Part shown: one piece after another, positions 21,451 through 32,551 of the stretch
How positions within the stretch are numbered: position 1 is the stretch's first letter
Layout of the letters: every line of letters begins with the position of its first letter
NCBI GenBank assembly: GCA_973895155.1
Contig: OZ316899.1
Coordinates: 8,804,001-8,868,000, forward strand
Direction: 5' to 3'
Length of the DNA stretch: 64,000 nucleotides
From: Marsupella aquatica
Lineage: Eukaryota > Marchantiophyta
Position numbers and translations under genes: made by a program
Notes under the pieces: model-generated
The model's input: only the letters and a program-made list of their open reading frames with translations
Database searches by the model: none
Told to the model about the DNA's origin: nothing

Positions 21451-22540
21451 GGCCTAGGCATGAGCACTGGGTCGGCCCGTTCACAACGGGCTAAGGCACT
21501 CCGCTTGCGGATGCCTATCAAGAAAGTTATGGGCGTTTCCAGTTGGTGGCGCGCCCATTATGCGCGATGGGATCCGGGTTGGGGGCAAAATGTTTAGGGA
21601 CCAAAGCTGGTCCGGGGGTGGCAGGTCTCCAGAAGCATATATGAGGGGAATGGTGTCTCCTTGGTGGTTAAGGGCGAGCCAAAGTCGTAAGCCGCGGCGG
21701 TTGCGACACCAAGGGAAACCGCCAAACGGAAACAACGATATCTTCCCAATGGGAAGTCCGTTGGAGGACTTCTTAGGTGCGTTGGAAATCTCTTGAGGAG
21801 GACTACGCCCTCCTGAGCTCAGCTGGGTCTGGGGATGCCATGGGTTCTCGTGGTTTGCGGGTGTTAGCTCGCCCGTTTGCCAAATCCTGCCAAACAGCAG
21901 CCAAGCCGTGTGCAGCCTCCCAAGGGAACTTGCGTTGGGGAGGCAAGGCCAAGTAGGTGTGGAGGCTGAGTCCCAAGGGCGCTTGGTCCCTAGACCATCA
22001 GTGGGGCGAACCGGGAGTTGGTGTTAGAGTCGGGGCCGTTCTGGTCCCGGCGTGTTGAGACAAGCTTGGGATAAGCTTTAGGACAAGCTATGCTATTTGG
22101 GCCATGAGCATGTCCTGAGGTCAGGGCGGTCAGTTGGTGATGGATAGGTACAAGGGGGAACCCGGGCCGCGCCCAAGGAAGGAGCTGTCTTGGACGGACA
22201 GCGGGCGTGGGTTCTGGTTCTGGCTTATGGCATCGGGAGGACCTATCGCTGACCTATTTACCAATGTCTGTTGAGCTTGAGTTAGGATGCTAGACTTGGC
22301 GAGTTCTAGATCCAATGGGGTTACTTACCGAGGTGCTTGGTTGCTTGTGCAGACAATGAGGACCGTTGAGTAGCGGTCGTGTGGATGAGCAAGTGCGGCT
22401 TCGTATCGGAGTGGCCGCGGGTGGTGCTAGAGGCATTCGGATGCTTGCTCGAGGTATTTCGTGGAGGCGTTTGAGCACCAAGGGCACTTAGGCGCAAGTG
22501 CTGGGCTTGGTGAGGGCGTTGGGTGGCAAGGTCCACCACT
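21451..22540 (+). repeat. gypsy 3' LTR, first copy (5'-truncated)
   Basis: It begins GGGCCTAGGCATGAGC, which is the last ~55 bases of a 466-bp unit, and then follows 7064-8097 closely to GGTCCACCACT. The missing start was lost together with the end of pol. Confidence 0.85.
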
Positions 22541-23570
22541 TGGATGCCTAACGAGAAAGTTATGGGCGTTGCTAGTCGGTGGCGCGCCCGTTATGCTCGA
22601 TAGGATCCGGGTTGGGGGCCAAATGGTTAGGGACCAAAGCTGGTCCGGGGGTGGCAGGTCTCCAGAAGCATATATGAGGGGAGTGGTGTCTCCCTGGGGG
22701 CTAAGGGCGAGCCGAAGTCGTGAGCCGCGGTGGTCGCGACACTAAGGGAAACCGCCAAACGGAAATGGCGATATCTTCCCAACGGGAAGTCCGTTGGAGG
22801 ACTTCTTGGGTGTGTTGGAAAGCTCTTGAGGAGGGCTACGCCCTCCTGATCTCAGCTTGGTCTGGGGGTACCTTGGGTTCTTGAGGTTTGCGTTAGCTTG
22901 TCCGCTTGCCAAATCCCGCCGAACAGCAGCCAAGCCGCGTTCAGTCTCCCAAGGGAGCTTGCATGTGGGAGGCAAGGCCAAGTAGGTGTGGAGGTTGAGC
23001 CCTAAGAGAGTTTGGCCCCTAGACCATCAGTAGTGAAAATCGTGGGTTGGATTCGGGAGTCAAGGCCATTCTGATCCCGACGTGTTTGGACAAGCTTGGG
23101 ACAAGCTTTAGGACAAGCTACACTATTTGGGCCATGAGCATGTCCTAAGGTCAGGGCGGTCAGTTGGTGATGGATAGGTACGAGGGGGAACCCGGGCCGC
23201 GCCCAAGGAAGGAGCTGTTCTGGACAAACAATGGGCGTGGGCTCTAGTTCCGGTTTATGGCATCGGGAGGACCTATTGCTGACCTATTTACCAATGTCTG
23301 TTGAGTTTGAATTAGGATGCTAGACTTGGCGAGTTCTAGATCCGATGGGGTTACTTACCGAGGCGCTTGGTTGCTTGTGCAGACAGTGAGGATCGTTGAG
23401 TAGCGGTCGTGTAGGTGAGCAAGTGCGGCTTCGTATGGGAGGGGCCGCTGGTGGTGCAAGGGGCACTTGGGAGCTTGCTCAAAGTATTCCATGGGGGCGT
23501 TCGGGCACCAAGGGCACTTAGGCGCAAGTGTTGGGATTGGTGAGGGCGCTGGGTGGCAAGGTCCACCACT
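22541..23570 (+). repeat. gypsy 3' LTR, second tandem copy (5'-truncated)
   Basis: A further ~1030-bp LTR copy starts GGATGCCTAACGAG directly after the first and ends GGTCCACCACT before AATTC. It is more diverged than the other two. A head-to-tail LTR pair suggests unequal recombination or loss of a second internal region. Confidence 0.85.
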
Positions 23571-24288
23571 AATTCACAGCCGGCTCTACTTCACCAACAT
23601 CCTGCTTATTGAAGTTTGCCAGGCCAAGATAAATGTGTAACATACCCAATATGGCCATGTAGCTAAGGGTTTCCTTTAAAGTTGTCCCTAACCCTGAGCC
23701 CAAATTTAACTTGACTTGTTTAGGGCCTAATGTAGTATATTGGTATTTTGGCAATCCTACAAACCCCTTATATGAACGGTGCAGACTCAACGGCTCATCT
23801 CAATGGATCATGGCAGGGTGAAGAGTAAACATGACTACTCCCACTAAGTGTTGGTTTAGTGAGTGTTGTGAGTGAAGAGCATCGAATGCATGTTGAATGT
23901 TGAGGTTTTGTCGGGCTTTGTAGTGTTCTAAGGGTTTTATAGTTGCAAGGGCTCTTTTCTTCCGGTCTGAGCCGCCTTATTGTGTTTTGCCAAAAAATGT
24001 CATGCTGCAAGCTACGATTAGGGCTACAATGAAAGGTTGTTTCTAAGGACATTTAACTCGGAGGTAGGGCGAAGAAGGTTGTAGCCGTTGCAACCTTAGG
24101 TGGGGAGGACCTGCGATTGTGGGTCTACGACTGATATTGCCATTTGTTGCGTATCGAGGATTGCCATCACCATTTTGCTCATTTGACTAGGACTAAGTGC
24201 GGCGGAGCAAGACGGGGAGCTGGAGAGTTGCAGAGAAGCCAAGTGCCAAACACTCCACTCACGAGAATACACTTGGTAACAGAGCAGC
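23571..24288. other. Right flank of the gypsy element, no gene seen
   Basis: The start AATTC is the right target duplication. 23588-23645 resembles 6058-6118. No coding pattern is recognisable on either strand. Confidence 0.55.
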
Positions 24289-24570
24289 GGAGCAAGGTTC
24301 GTGTTCTCTTGGTGGGATCGGGAGTTTAGGGATCGGAGCAAGGTTTTCTGTGTTCTCTTGGTGGGAACGTCTCTACAATGAGGTTTAGTGTTCCCATTTT
24401 CTTGTGGTCGGCGCTGTGGAATCCGAGAAGAGGGATCGGGAGTTTAGGGATGCTGCGGTGACCGACTCTTGAAGGGTAACAAAAGCATCAACCAGCAAGG
24501 CCGAACGATCAAGCATTTCTTTTGCGTTGGGCAATGTTAGTGAGGTGAGACAACCTATTTGGTGCGCTTA
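24289..24570 (+). repeat. Second copy of the CACTA-internal minisatellite block
   Basis: Two units begin GGAGCAAGGTT at 24289 and 24335. They are followed by the same tail as 9540-9680 (GTTCCCATTTTCTTGTGGTC, GAGACAACCTATT), with an extra ~60 bases at about 24478-24540. Confidence 0.8.
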
Positions 24571-24639
24571 TGTTTTTGGTGCCATTGCTTGATACGATGA
24601 GCAGACAACTGCAGGGTGTTCTTGACTTGTGATTGAGGA

Positions 24640-24745
24640 GTTGGAAGCTCCTTAGTGTGCTACAGTTTCTGTTCAAACCATGTCTTTAGCTGGAGCTACG
24701 ATCAGTGTCTGCGGAGCTGCCAACCGGGTGCTTGTGTGATTGAGG
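24640..24745 (+). repeat. Second copy of a CACTA-internal ~110-bp block
   Basis: GGAAGCTCCTTA, AGCTACGATC and GCGGAGCTGCCA match 10510-10620 in the same order and orientation. This suggests that a remnant of a related CACTA element lies here. Confidence 0.65.
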
Positions 24746-25960
24746 TCAGTTCAGCTCTTGGGTTGCCCGAATGTTCCACTGCCATCATTTGTGACCACGA
24801 GCAATGGACTTCATCATGGGGATTTTCTAGGGATTTCTGCTAAACCCTTTGTTGGCTTTCTTCTTTGAGGTCAACTTGCTGCTACCACAAAGTGGGGACT
24901 GAGGGCTGGACGCGGCAGCGAGTTCATAAGTGCAACATTGGCCTTCCACTTTCAACCATACTTTTTGTAATAGAGTAGGCGGTGATTGCACCAAACCGTG
25001 TAGCTGGAGCTGCCCCGATCCAGTTGAAGGAGCGTCAAGCACTCTAAGGCAAGAGTTTCTCCTACACTTGAACCGACAACTTTCCCATGTCACCTTCAAT
25101 CAGTTTTCCTCTGCACCTTGGCTTGAAAAAATCTGTCACATTGAGCACAAAATCTATCGCCTTTTAGCCTTTGTGCTTTTCCGGACATCCTCATAGTGAG
25201 TCGGTCGTGCTACTAGAAGTACTACCACTTTTACTATACCTCCAACCTCAGTGCCTTTTACAAAATGCTTTCTCATTCTTCTACTTGGCATGGCATCATC
25301 TTGATTGCTCGTCATGCTGTGACCAGCAATGGAAAGCGTAGACGAGTTGCATTCGGATTCATATTCTAATCCAGAGAGTTTGTCTAAGGCTCTCAACAGA
25401 CCATGCCTGCCTGCCTAATTCTCCAATTGATTGCACAGGGAGTTGTCTGTGCAAAACCTGTTTGAGTGTGTTCCAGTGTTCTGTGTGATGCTAAATTCAT
25501 AACTCAAATGATCACTCACAAGCGCAAAATCTTAGGACTACTCGTATTTGAGACGGTGGTGATCAAGATTGTGCCAGGTTCATGTGCTATGGCTCATAGC
25601 GTTCATCTAGTTGCACCATACATTTAATTGCGCTATACAGGTTTAGCATCTTGCCATCTGTTTAGTATGTTCTATGTTGTCAAACACTTGTCAAGGAGCT
25701 TAAGCGGCTTTTCTCCCCAAAAGACTACCTAATACCTGCTCCATATCATACCAGGGTCACAAAGGATTGACAAAACTTCTGAAATGTGCCTACAATGTCT
25801 AATCACTCCATACATAAGTAGTTTCAACTCTCCACTTCTAGAGAGGTAGTCCCCTTGACTACTTTTGTACTCACACCCTTCCCCTCTCCTCTACTCCAAG
25901 GATCAGCAAGGGGGATCTCCGCTCCAAGCTGTCACTTTAGAGTAGATTCTCACACAAACA
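24746..25960. other. Intergenic stretch, no gene seen
   Basis: ORFs are short and unrelated to any family I know. A diluted CACTA remnant is possible, given the two flanking shared blocks. Confidence 0.45.
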
Positions 25961-25973
25961 CCCAAGAACCAAA

Positions 25974-26262
25974 GTACTTTCCTCTTCAAGCTTAAGTCTC
26001 CTCAAGACCCTCAAAGTAGTGTTACCCCTCAACCTTGCCCCTCTGGCCTTGGTTTGGGTCCACACATCTCCTTTGAGCTCTAGAGAAGGCTCCTCTATCT
26101 AAAGACTCTTCCTCTTGTTCTTACTTCTTGTTAACACCACACACCAAGCAAAATACTTTCCACCCTCAAGCTATAATCCTTTCTAAGTCTCAAAGTAGTG
26201 CTCTACCTTAACCTTGCCTCCTTGGCCTTGGTTTTGTACTAGCACATCCCCTTTGAGCTTAG
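25974..26262. repeat. Degenerate tandem duplication, ~180-bp period
   Basis: 25974-26080 and 26153-26260 share CTCAAAGTAGTG, CAACCTTGCC, GGCCTTGGTTT and CTTTGAGCT in the same order. The region is pyrimidine-rich. Confidence 0.65.
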
Positions 26263-27309
26263 ACCAAGATTACATCATAGCATGGACTCTTCTCTTGCTC
26301 TTCATATACTTCAAATGCACTCACACTTAATGGTCACAATGAATATTGGCAAGTATCCTTTTATTGCATCACCTTTATAACAAAAGTTCACTACACATTC
26401 TCCACACTAAGCATGGACCACCTCTCCCTTCTCAAGCTTAGCCCTACCTTGGCAAGGTAGAGATTCCACTTAAGAGATGAGACTCCCGGTCCCTAACAAA
26501 TGAAAACTTACTCCTTATATACTATTCTCCTTCCACACCACACCAATCTTGACCTGGGGTCCAACTACTCCTCCCCCAAGTCCTCCTAACACACAAAGTC
26601 CAACTCTATAGTTCGTAGCCCACACTACAACCTATTGTTTGGACTCCTTCCAAGCCCTGGAATATGCCACACATGAGTTGCATGTTTTGACCTCCAAACC
26701 TGCTCCCACTTATGGTCCTCCTCACCAGATTCCCAACCCACTTGAAAGCTCGCAAAAAGAGTGAGTGAGTCTCAAGTTGTGCCTAGTCAAAGATGACCTT
26801 ATTTTACTTGTAACCCCTTTACTACCCTAAGTAAACTACCCCTTATACTTACTTTTCTTAACATGATGGCCTTACACCTTTGAACAAAGGTAAGTACCCT
26901 TCCCTAGAGCCTAACTAAAGTGGTATGGGTGCAAGAAAGGTCAGCCCCTAAATCTGGTAGTCATTCCCCTATGCCAACTTTGGTTTGCAAGCTATCGGGA
27001 CCCCCTCGTGGCCTCGGCTAAAAATATATTTGAGTGACTCTTTTTATGGGTTTCCACCTTCACCAAGGGGTGCCTTATCTTCCCCTAACTCAACACAAAA
27101 AAAATTGGGCCCCAACGGATACCCCTAGCCAAAGGTATGCCCATTCTCCCAAGGCCTATTTTTGGTGTAAAGCGGGTGTAAGCGGCGACCCGATTACACG
27201 CTCCTTACACTCCCCTTATGGAGATTCCAGGTGTCACCAGGGGAGAGTACTCTCATTATACTCACGATTCTTATGAAGAATTTGATAAGGACATCAATCT
27301 TTGTAGCCA
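26263..27309. other. Intergenic stretch, no gene seen
   Basis: C/T-rich plus strand, short unconserved ORFs, no recognisable repeat ends. Confidence 0.45.
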
Positions 27310-27890
27310 TTTTCCTCTCTCTTGAATTCAATCTGAAACTGCATCATTCTCTATTGGATTCGAATGGCAGCAGGTCAATCTACAGCTCAACCAGGTTTGC
27401 AGCACCCTTCTCAGTCCACCTCCATAGCCATCCAGCCTTGCAAGTGATTCAAAATTGCAGCAGAATTTTGCAGCAGCCATAGCCCACCAATTCGCAGCTA
27501 GCAGCACAACAACACATTCGAAGCACAGCAGCAGATTCGAAGCACAGCAGTAGCAGCCATAGCTTGATTCCTTCTCAGCAACTAGCTCTATTCCAATCAC
27601 TCAGCCAAGCAGGTCTCTCTTCTCAATTTCGCAACTGCCCACCTCTGCAATTTCGCAACTAGCAACAATCCTATTTTGCAGCCATAGCTCTTCAATTTCG
27701 TAGCCCACCATAGCTCACAGCCAACCAACTAGCTCTTGATCAGCAGCAACCTATTTCTCCATAGCAAGCAGCTCTATTCCAATCAACAGCATTCAGGCAG
27801 CCAGCCAATTCTGATCAACATACCATGCTTGAAGCTATAGCAGCTCAATTCAATTTCATAGCTGCCTCTTGATCCCAATTCGAAGCAAGC
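27310..27890. repeat. Low-complexity region rich in AGCAGC, CATAGCT and CAATTTCGCAACT words
   Basis: Short motifs such as GCAGCAGATTCGAAGCACAG, CTCTATTCCAATCA and CAATTTCGCAACT are reused irregularly over almost 600 bp. It resembles a decayed simple-sequence region or the leader of an unknown retroelement. Confidence 0.55.
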
Positions 27891-29550
27891 ATCTCATGTA
27901 TTGGCCCTTATGGTGTTCCTGACCTTGTGCTTGAGTCGCCCCGGCCTCGTGCTTAAGTCGTGGTCGCCGCCGACGCCGTTGACACTTAGAAAAATTTCGG
28001 ATTTTTTTGTTGGGAAAACAGTATTTCCAGGCCGTTTTGGACCGCCCCCAAAAATCACACATGAGTCCAAAATGACTTCTGAGTATATATACATATTCTC
28101 TGGACATAGGACTATGTCCTGGTTTACTAATATCTAAACAAAACCTTATCACCGATTTTCTAAAATTAGGTAAAGTGGGTCAATTATTATGTTTTCCAAA
28201 ATTCTTCTCACCTTTGAGATGCTCCCCAAAAGTAACCAAAGATACCCAGCTTCTACCACAAGTTTCCAGGGATAGAGTGGACCATATTTAACCCACTTCC
28301 AATCTTGGAACTCCTAAATTTACTCATCAGCTATTTTCCCGGGACCCGCTATTTGTTAATTTAAGTCACACCAAAACACAAGGAAACCCTAGGTTGAGAC
28401 CCCACTTGACATCTAACTTTTTAGGGGTGCTCTAGGGACCTCCTAGAATCTATGGGAAAAATCTGAACCAAAAGTAAGACTTCAAGTGTCGGGTTGTTTC
28501 TCCGACTCGGAATAGTCGCCTATTCTAATAAGGACGAAACATTGTATGCCCCATCATAAAGACCTTTCTTATCCCTTGTCACTTGCTTAGAACTCAGTAA
28601 CCTTCCATTCCACTATCTTTCCTATTCTACCTACTTAAGTTCCTAAAACCTAGTTACTCCGATAACACTTAAAACATCTTTCTTACTATTCCTTGTTCCA
28701 AAAGCAAAAAAATGACAAGTTTCTTACATAAACCTATATCGAGCCATTCCACATATGTGCAGCCATCTTCTTCATTCACCTTAGAGGGTAAGATGCGGCT
28801 CCACCATACCAAATGACATAGTGTGATCCTTTAGCCTTCTATGGACCTTATTGTTTATGAAAAACTGGTATCACATTGACACCATAAGTTGTCTAATCTC
28901 AATATTCTTTTGTGGTGAAGTGTACATTAGAATGTCTATCTCGCTGAACCAGACAGGGTGAAAGGAACCAATCCTGTTCCATACGGAGGTCAGGTGTCCC
29001 AACGTGATTGACGTCAGCTGGGACGCAATTCCCTCAAATGCTTGCACATTTCATGTAATTAAGTTGGGCTGTTGCTGTAGGCAATTGGTATTTGATTGAT
29101 TGATTAGTGGCTAGGTTTTTAAGTTGCAGACTTGGATTAGTTGCGGAGTCGGATGAATCAACATAATCTTTCCACACAAGTTCAAGACTGCCACGTACTA
29201 CTTGCATTCTAGCTGCTTTGCTTTGCTAACAACTGCCTATTCACATTTGTAGTCAACAATCTCTGTTGCGCTCTCTCCTGTTTTGCTTCTGCTTCATTTT
29301 GCCAAACCAATCCAGGTTTTGTTAGTAAGGTTTTGCTGCTGATTTGCCATGGAGCTCGCAATAAGGGTATTGCTAGGCCCATTGAGGTATTGTTTGGATT
29401 GAGTGGTCCTTTTCTCATGGATTGTTGGTGAGTTTGAGGCCCTCTATAGTTTGGTGACTTGCTGTCAGAATGTTTTCATAGTTGATTGAAGGACTATGCA
29501 AAACTGTGCCTAAACAATTTGGTAGGGCCAACGTCATGTGATCATGTACT
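27891..29550. other. Intergenic stretch, no gene seen
   Basis: Mixed A/T-rich DNA without a gene or element ends that I can defend. Confidence 0.45.
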
Positions 29551-29562
29551 TGCTCTATAAAG

Positions 29563-30477
29563 TTCTAAAGATATAAGCATTTTCTGTTAGACTAGGCAAC
29601 TTGGGAGTTGCTAAGTGTTACTTGCATCTGAGGGGCTACACCGGGGGCATCAACGGAGGTTCACTTGCACTGTTGGATAGCAAGCAAAGGGTGTGCGCTG
29701 CATTTTGATCTGGACAACCAAGTGTAGAGTTGACTCTTTCTGAATGTTGTAGTCTGTTTTGCCTTGAACTGGGCCATGGATGAATTGAGCTTGTGAGCAT
29801 TTTTTTTCATTCCCATCTTCCTGAAGCTTTCTCTGCATTCTACTAGCCCCTTGTGGTGGGGCCTTTTCTTCAAAGATCCTTAATGTGAACAGAGTTTGTA
29901 CTTTGATTATGAAGTTTGACTGAGTTTTTGTTTACTAAAAGAATGTGACTGTGTAAGAGTTCCATTTGGCAGTGGATTGGTTGAAGCACTTCCTGCTAGT
30001 GTGTTGTCCATAGCTCTTTGACCAGCTTTTGTATTCCTTGTCTTTCACTACTTACGATGACATCAATTCAGCTAAGACCATAGAAGGTTCCAAAGCATCT
30101 AACTTGTAAAATCGCATTCTATTTGTTTTTGGAATAAGGTGCTGGGTGCCAAAATAGACAGCACAGTAAACGCGCTGAAAAGACTTGAGGACTGGGTTCA
30201 ACAAGGTAGTGAAGGTGCTTGGAGCCATAGTAAGTATGCATTATGTATCCTTTCTTTGTTGATGTGAGCTTTGCATAGTGGGAGTTGTAGTTGGCAAGAG
30301 TTCCATAAGGCCAAATATGAATAGTTCCAAAAGTATGTGTATGAACTAAGTGTAGAGTTGGCTCTTTCTAAAGATATAAGCATTTTTTGTTAGACCAGGC
30401 AACTTGGGAGTTGCTAAGTGTCACCTGCATCTGAGGGGCTACACGGGGGCATCAGTGGAGGTTCACTTGCACAACAC
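29563..30477 (+). repeat. Pair of ~110-bp direct repeats, 800 bp apart
   Basis: 29563-29675 and 30367-30477 share AAAGATATAAGCATTTT, GGCAACTTGGGAGTTGCTAA, CATCTGAGGGGCTACAC and GGAGGTTCACTTGCAC. The second copy ends next to the broken end of the MULE transposase fragment at 30495. Confidence 0.8.
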
Positions 30478-30494
30478 GACAACTAGTTAACTAG

Positions 30495-31621
30495 TTAAAA
30501 ATCCTCACATGAACAGCAAGGGAAACAACAAATGTGCACCCAATAAGAGGCAGTAGTCCTCTCATGTTCATGTATTCTGATGCAATATTGCTTTCCCCAT
30601 GCATTCCCACTCATGACATCTTTCTCGCATACAAGTCTCATTACTTCTGTTTCAGATGCTTTGATCTTTTTGTAATGTGTTTGAGTTAGATTCACTCTCT
30701 GCAAGCACTTCCTTCCATTCCTGGAGCCACATCTGAAAATTGGGTCCGCTAAATTGATCCTCTCTTAGAACAAATTCACATCAATGCGTAACTCAGACGG
30801 GGATGGCTCCTGACCTTCCCTTACCTCTCCTGTCCCAATTAGTCCTTGTTCTCTCAAGAATTGGATCTCGCCCTTCTGGAGATCGGTCCCTCTCGCAATG
30901 GGAAGAACGAGTGGTATATTGGGAATGTTTGAAATACCTCTTCTTGGCCGACTTTTGTGACATTTGTTGTTTGGGCAAAACCATATCTGGTCCGGATGAG
31001 GTACTCCTCTAAAAAGTCTACATCCTCTTACAGATATTGCAACAACTCCTTCTGGATTTGGAAACCCAATCTTCTTTACTCGATTTTGACATTCATCGCG
31101 GCTCCCTCTCCAACCAAGCGCCCCATTGCAAGCTGGACCAGCACCACGTTTTGAAGTTTGTTGGAGTTGCCACAACCCTGAAGCTATGTCACTTTCCATC
31201 GGGAGAAGAGATTCCTCAGGCGTGGCCTCAGCTTGATGTATGACAGGAGGAACAGAAGATCTTGTCATTCGACATGAGGGTGTTTCAAGGATGACGACCT
31301 CCTCAAAATCTTCACTCTCAGTTTGAGACATATTAACGATGCCACTTCCACTAGCAGAAGGTGTGGAAGACATCTTCTCAAAGTCTTGGAATGGAGGTTT
31401 CTCCTCTTCAAACCCCTTGTATTTGGTGAAGTCACAAGGATAGTATCATGCCTGTGAGAGTCTTGTGCCTAGGCATTCCCACTTGCATTACCTTTTCGTT
31501 TCACCAATCAAGTTATGACATTTCCATTCAATGGAACAGTTCTTTCCAAATCAAATTCAGCTGCGTTGGAAAGAAGGAGATTGGTCACTTCTTCAAATAG
31601 ATGTGGAGACCCTGTTGTCAC
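30495..31621 (-). pseudogene. MULE transposase of element 3, C-terminal half
   Basis: On the minus strand from 31621 this fragment picks up exactly where the fragment ending at 57999 leaves off. It starts with a TGSPHLFEE block (compare AGSPKLFKE in element 1) and runs through PLNGN, the AGPACNGAL and DECQNRVKK blocks and WFCPNNKC. It ends in the first half of a SWIM finger (CCSCEDF) at 30495, where it is cut. A stop interrupts near 31505. Its partner half is 57999-60513; the halves are separated by a 26-kb nest of insertions. Confidence 0.8.
31617..31621. repeat. Target-site duplication GTCAC, left copy
   Basis: GTCAC here and at 57994-57998 flanks the insertion in the element-3 transposase gene. 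Joining the gene across one copy restores its frame (…ANMTGVTTGSPH…). Confidence 0.7.
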
Positions 31622-31910
31622 GCCATCGGCCTAGCCCTTAGGTTGATCTACATCTAAGACGAACACTTCCCTTGCCAGTAATTGGGTTTGGGCAGGGAGG
31701 GACGTGCGGAGTGCGTATAATTCTCCCAAACTAGCGCTAAGTGTGCATATATTTACTTACAAGCACGCTTAGGTATGCTTTGTGTTCCGTCGCCTAAACG
31801 TACCTTAGTCAACACAGGGTTGACCCCGGCTTACGGACTTCTCAGCCTTCGTGTTACCGCCTTCCATCCGGATCCATTAGTACAAGTGCTCAACCCTGGC
31901 TCGCAACCCC
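31622..31910 (-). mobile_element. Left end of the unclassified ~4-kb element inserted in element 3
   Basis: It begins GCCATCGGCC, an imperfect inverted match to the right end (…CCGGCGGC at 57993). No coding is seen. It is separated from its remainder (54318-57993) by element 2. Confidence 0.6.
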
Positions 31911-32058
31911 GGGGCCCGACCTCCGTGACAGGAAACAGGAAACAATGATGATCATAACAGGAAAAATAGTGGAACAAAATAGGAGACTTGGTACTATCAT
32001 TCACAAAAAACGGCTTAATTTTGGACCAAACCAAAGAGGTCAAATTCAACATAAACTC
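31911..32058 (+). repeat. Element 2 left terminal inverted repeat
   Basis: GTGACAGGAAACAGGAAACA (31925-31944) and the following ~110 bases pair with the reverse complement of 54174-54306 at roughly 75-80% by eye. Confidence 0.85.
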
Positions 32059-32297
32059 AAAAAAATGGGGAAAACGACAATTATCGGAAGACGCCTTTAC
32101 TAGCGCTTAGTCCTAACCAAGCGTTTGATACCGTTACAAAATATCATTAACAAAATACCCGCTCACCATCTACCGGAATGATCAGAGGAGAATGGTTTAT
32201 AAGGCAAGAAAAGGTTATCCTCGAGAATGCATGCAAAAGAAATCCACACATTCAGACCTGGAAAGTACAAACTGCAACCAAGTAAGGAAATGGAGTC

Positions 32298-32551
32298 TAG
32301 CGTCGGGCGCTAACAAAACTGAAGGCCAAGTGACAATTGAATACAAACAAATCTCCGTTACCCGTACAATGAAATTTACACATCCGTAAAATTGTAAAAA
32401 CAAATTAAGTTTTTTGTGCAACCCACAAAAGATTGAGCCGTGTTGAAAAGAAACACAAACGGGAACTTCGCTACAAAGTTGGAAAAATGTAAGACATCGA
32501 AGAACAACATTTCTCTAGAAACCAAATGTTGTTTACTAGCGCCGGGCGCTA
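32298..32551. repeat. Two palindromes downstream of the element 2 transposase
   Basis: TAGCGTCGGGCGCTA at 32298-32312 and TAGCGCCGGGCGCTA at 32537-32551 lie between the left end of element 2 and the stop codon of its transposase gene. Confidence 0.9.

Larger units (their letters stand above)
6140..23570 (+). mobile_element. Decayed Ty3/gypsy LTR retrotransposon, interrupted by a CACTA transposon
   Basis: The element has a 5' LTR (6140-8097), a Met-type primer site (8100), gag-pol (16721-21450) in the gypsy order protease-RT-RNase H-integrase, and two successive 3' LTR copies. It is flanked by AATTC at 6135-6139 and 23571-23575, a 5-bp target duplication. The CACTA element at 8145-16619 splits the leader. 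Removing it rejoins the leader at a GTG duplicated on both sides. The gypsy ends appear to be AGT...ACT rather than TG...CA, which is unusual and makes the exact ends uncertain by a base or two. Confidence 0.88.

Noticed and set aside
28866-28882. TGGTATCACATTGAC as a retrotransposon primer-binding site
   Set aside because: It departs from the Met-type site after eight bases and no LTR end or gag-pol adjoins it.
31725-31745. TAGCGCTA near 31731 as a further palindrome site
   Set aside because: Only a half site lacking the GCC-N-GGC core, and it lies in the unclassified element, not in a MULE.
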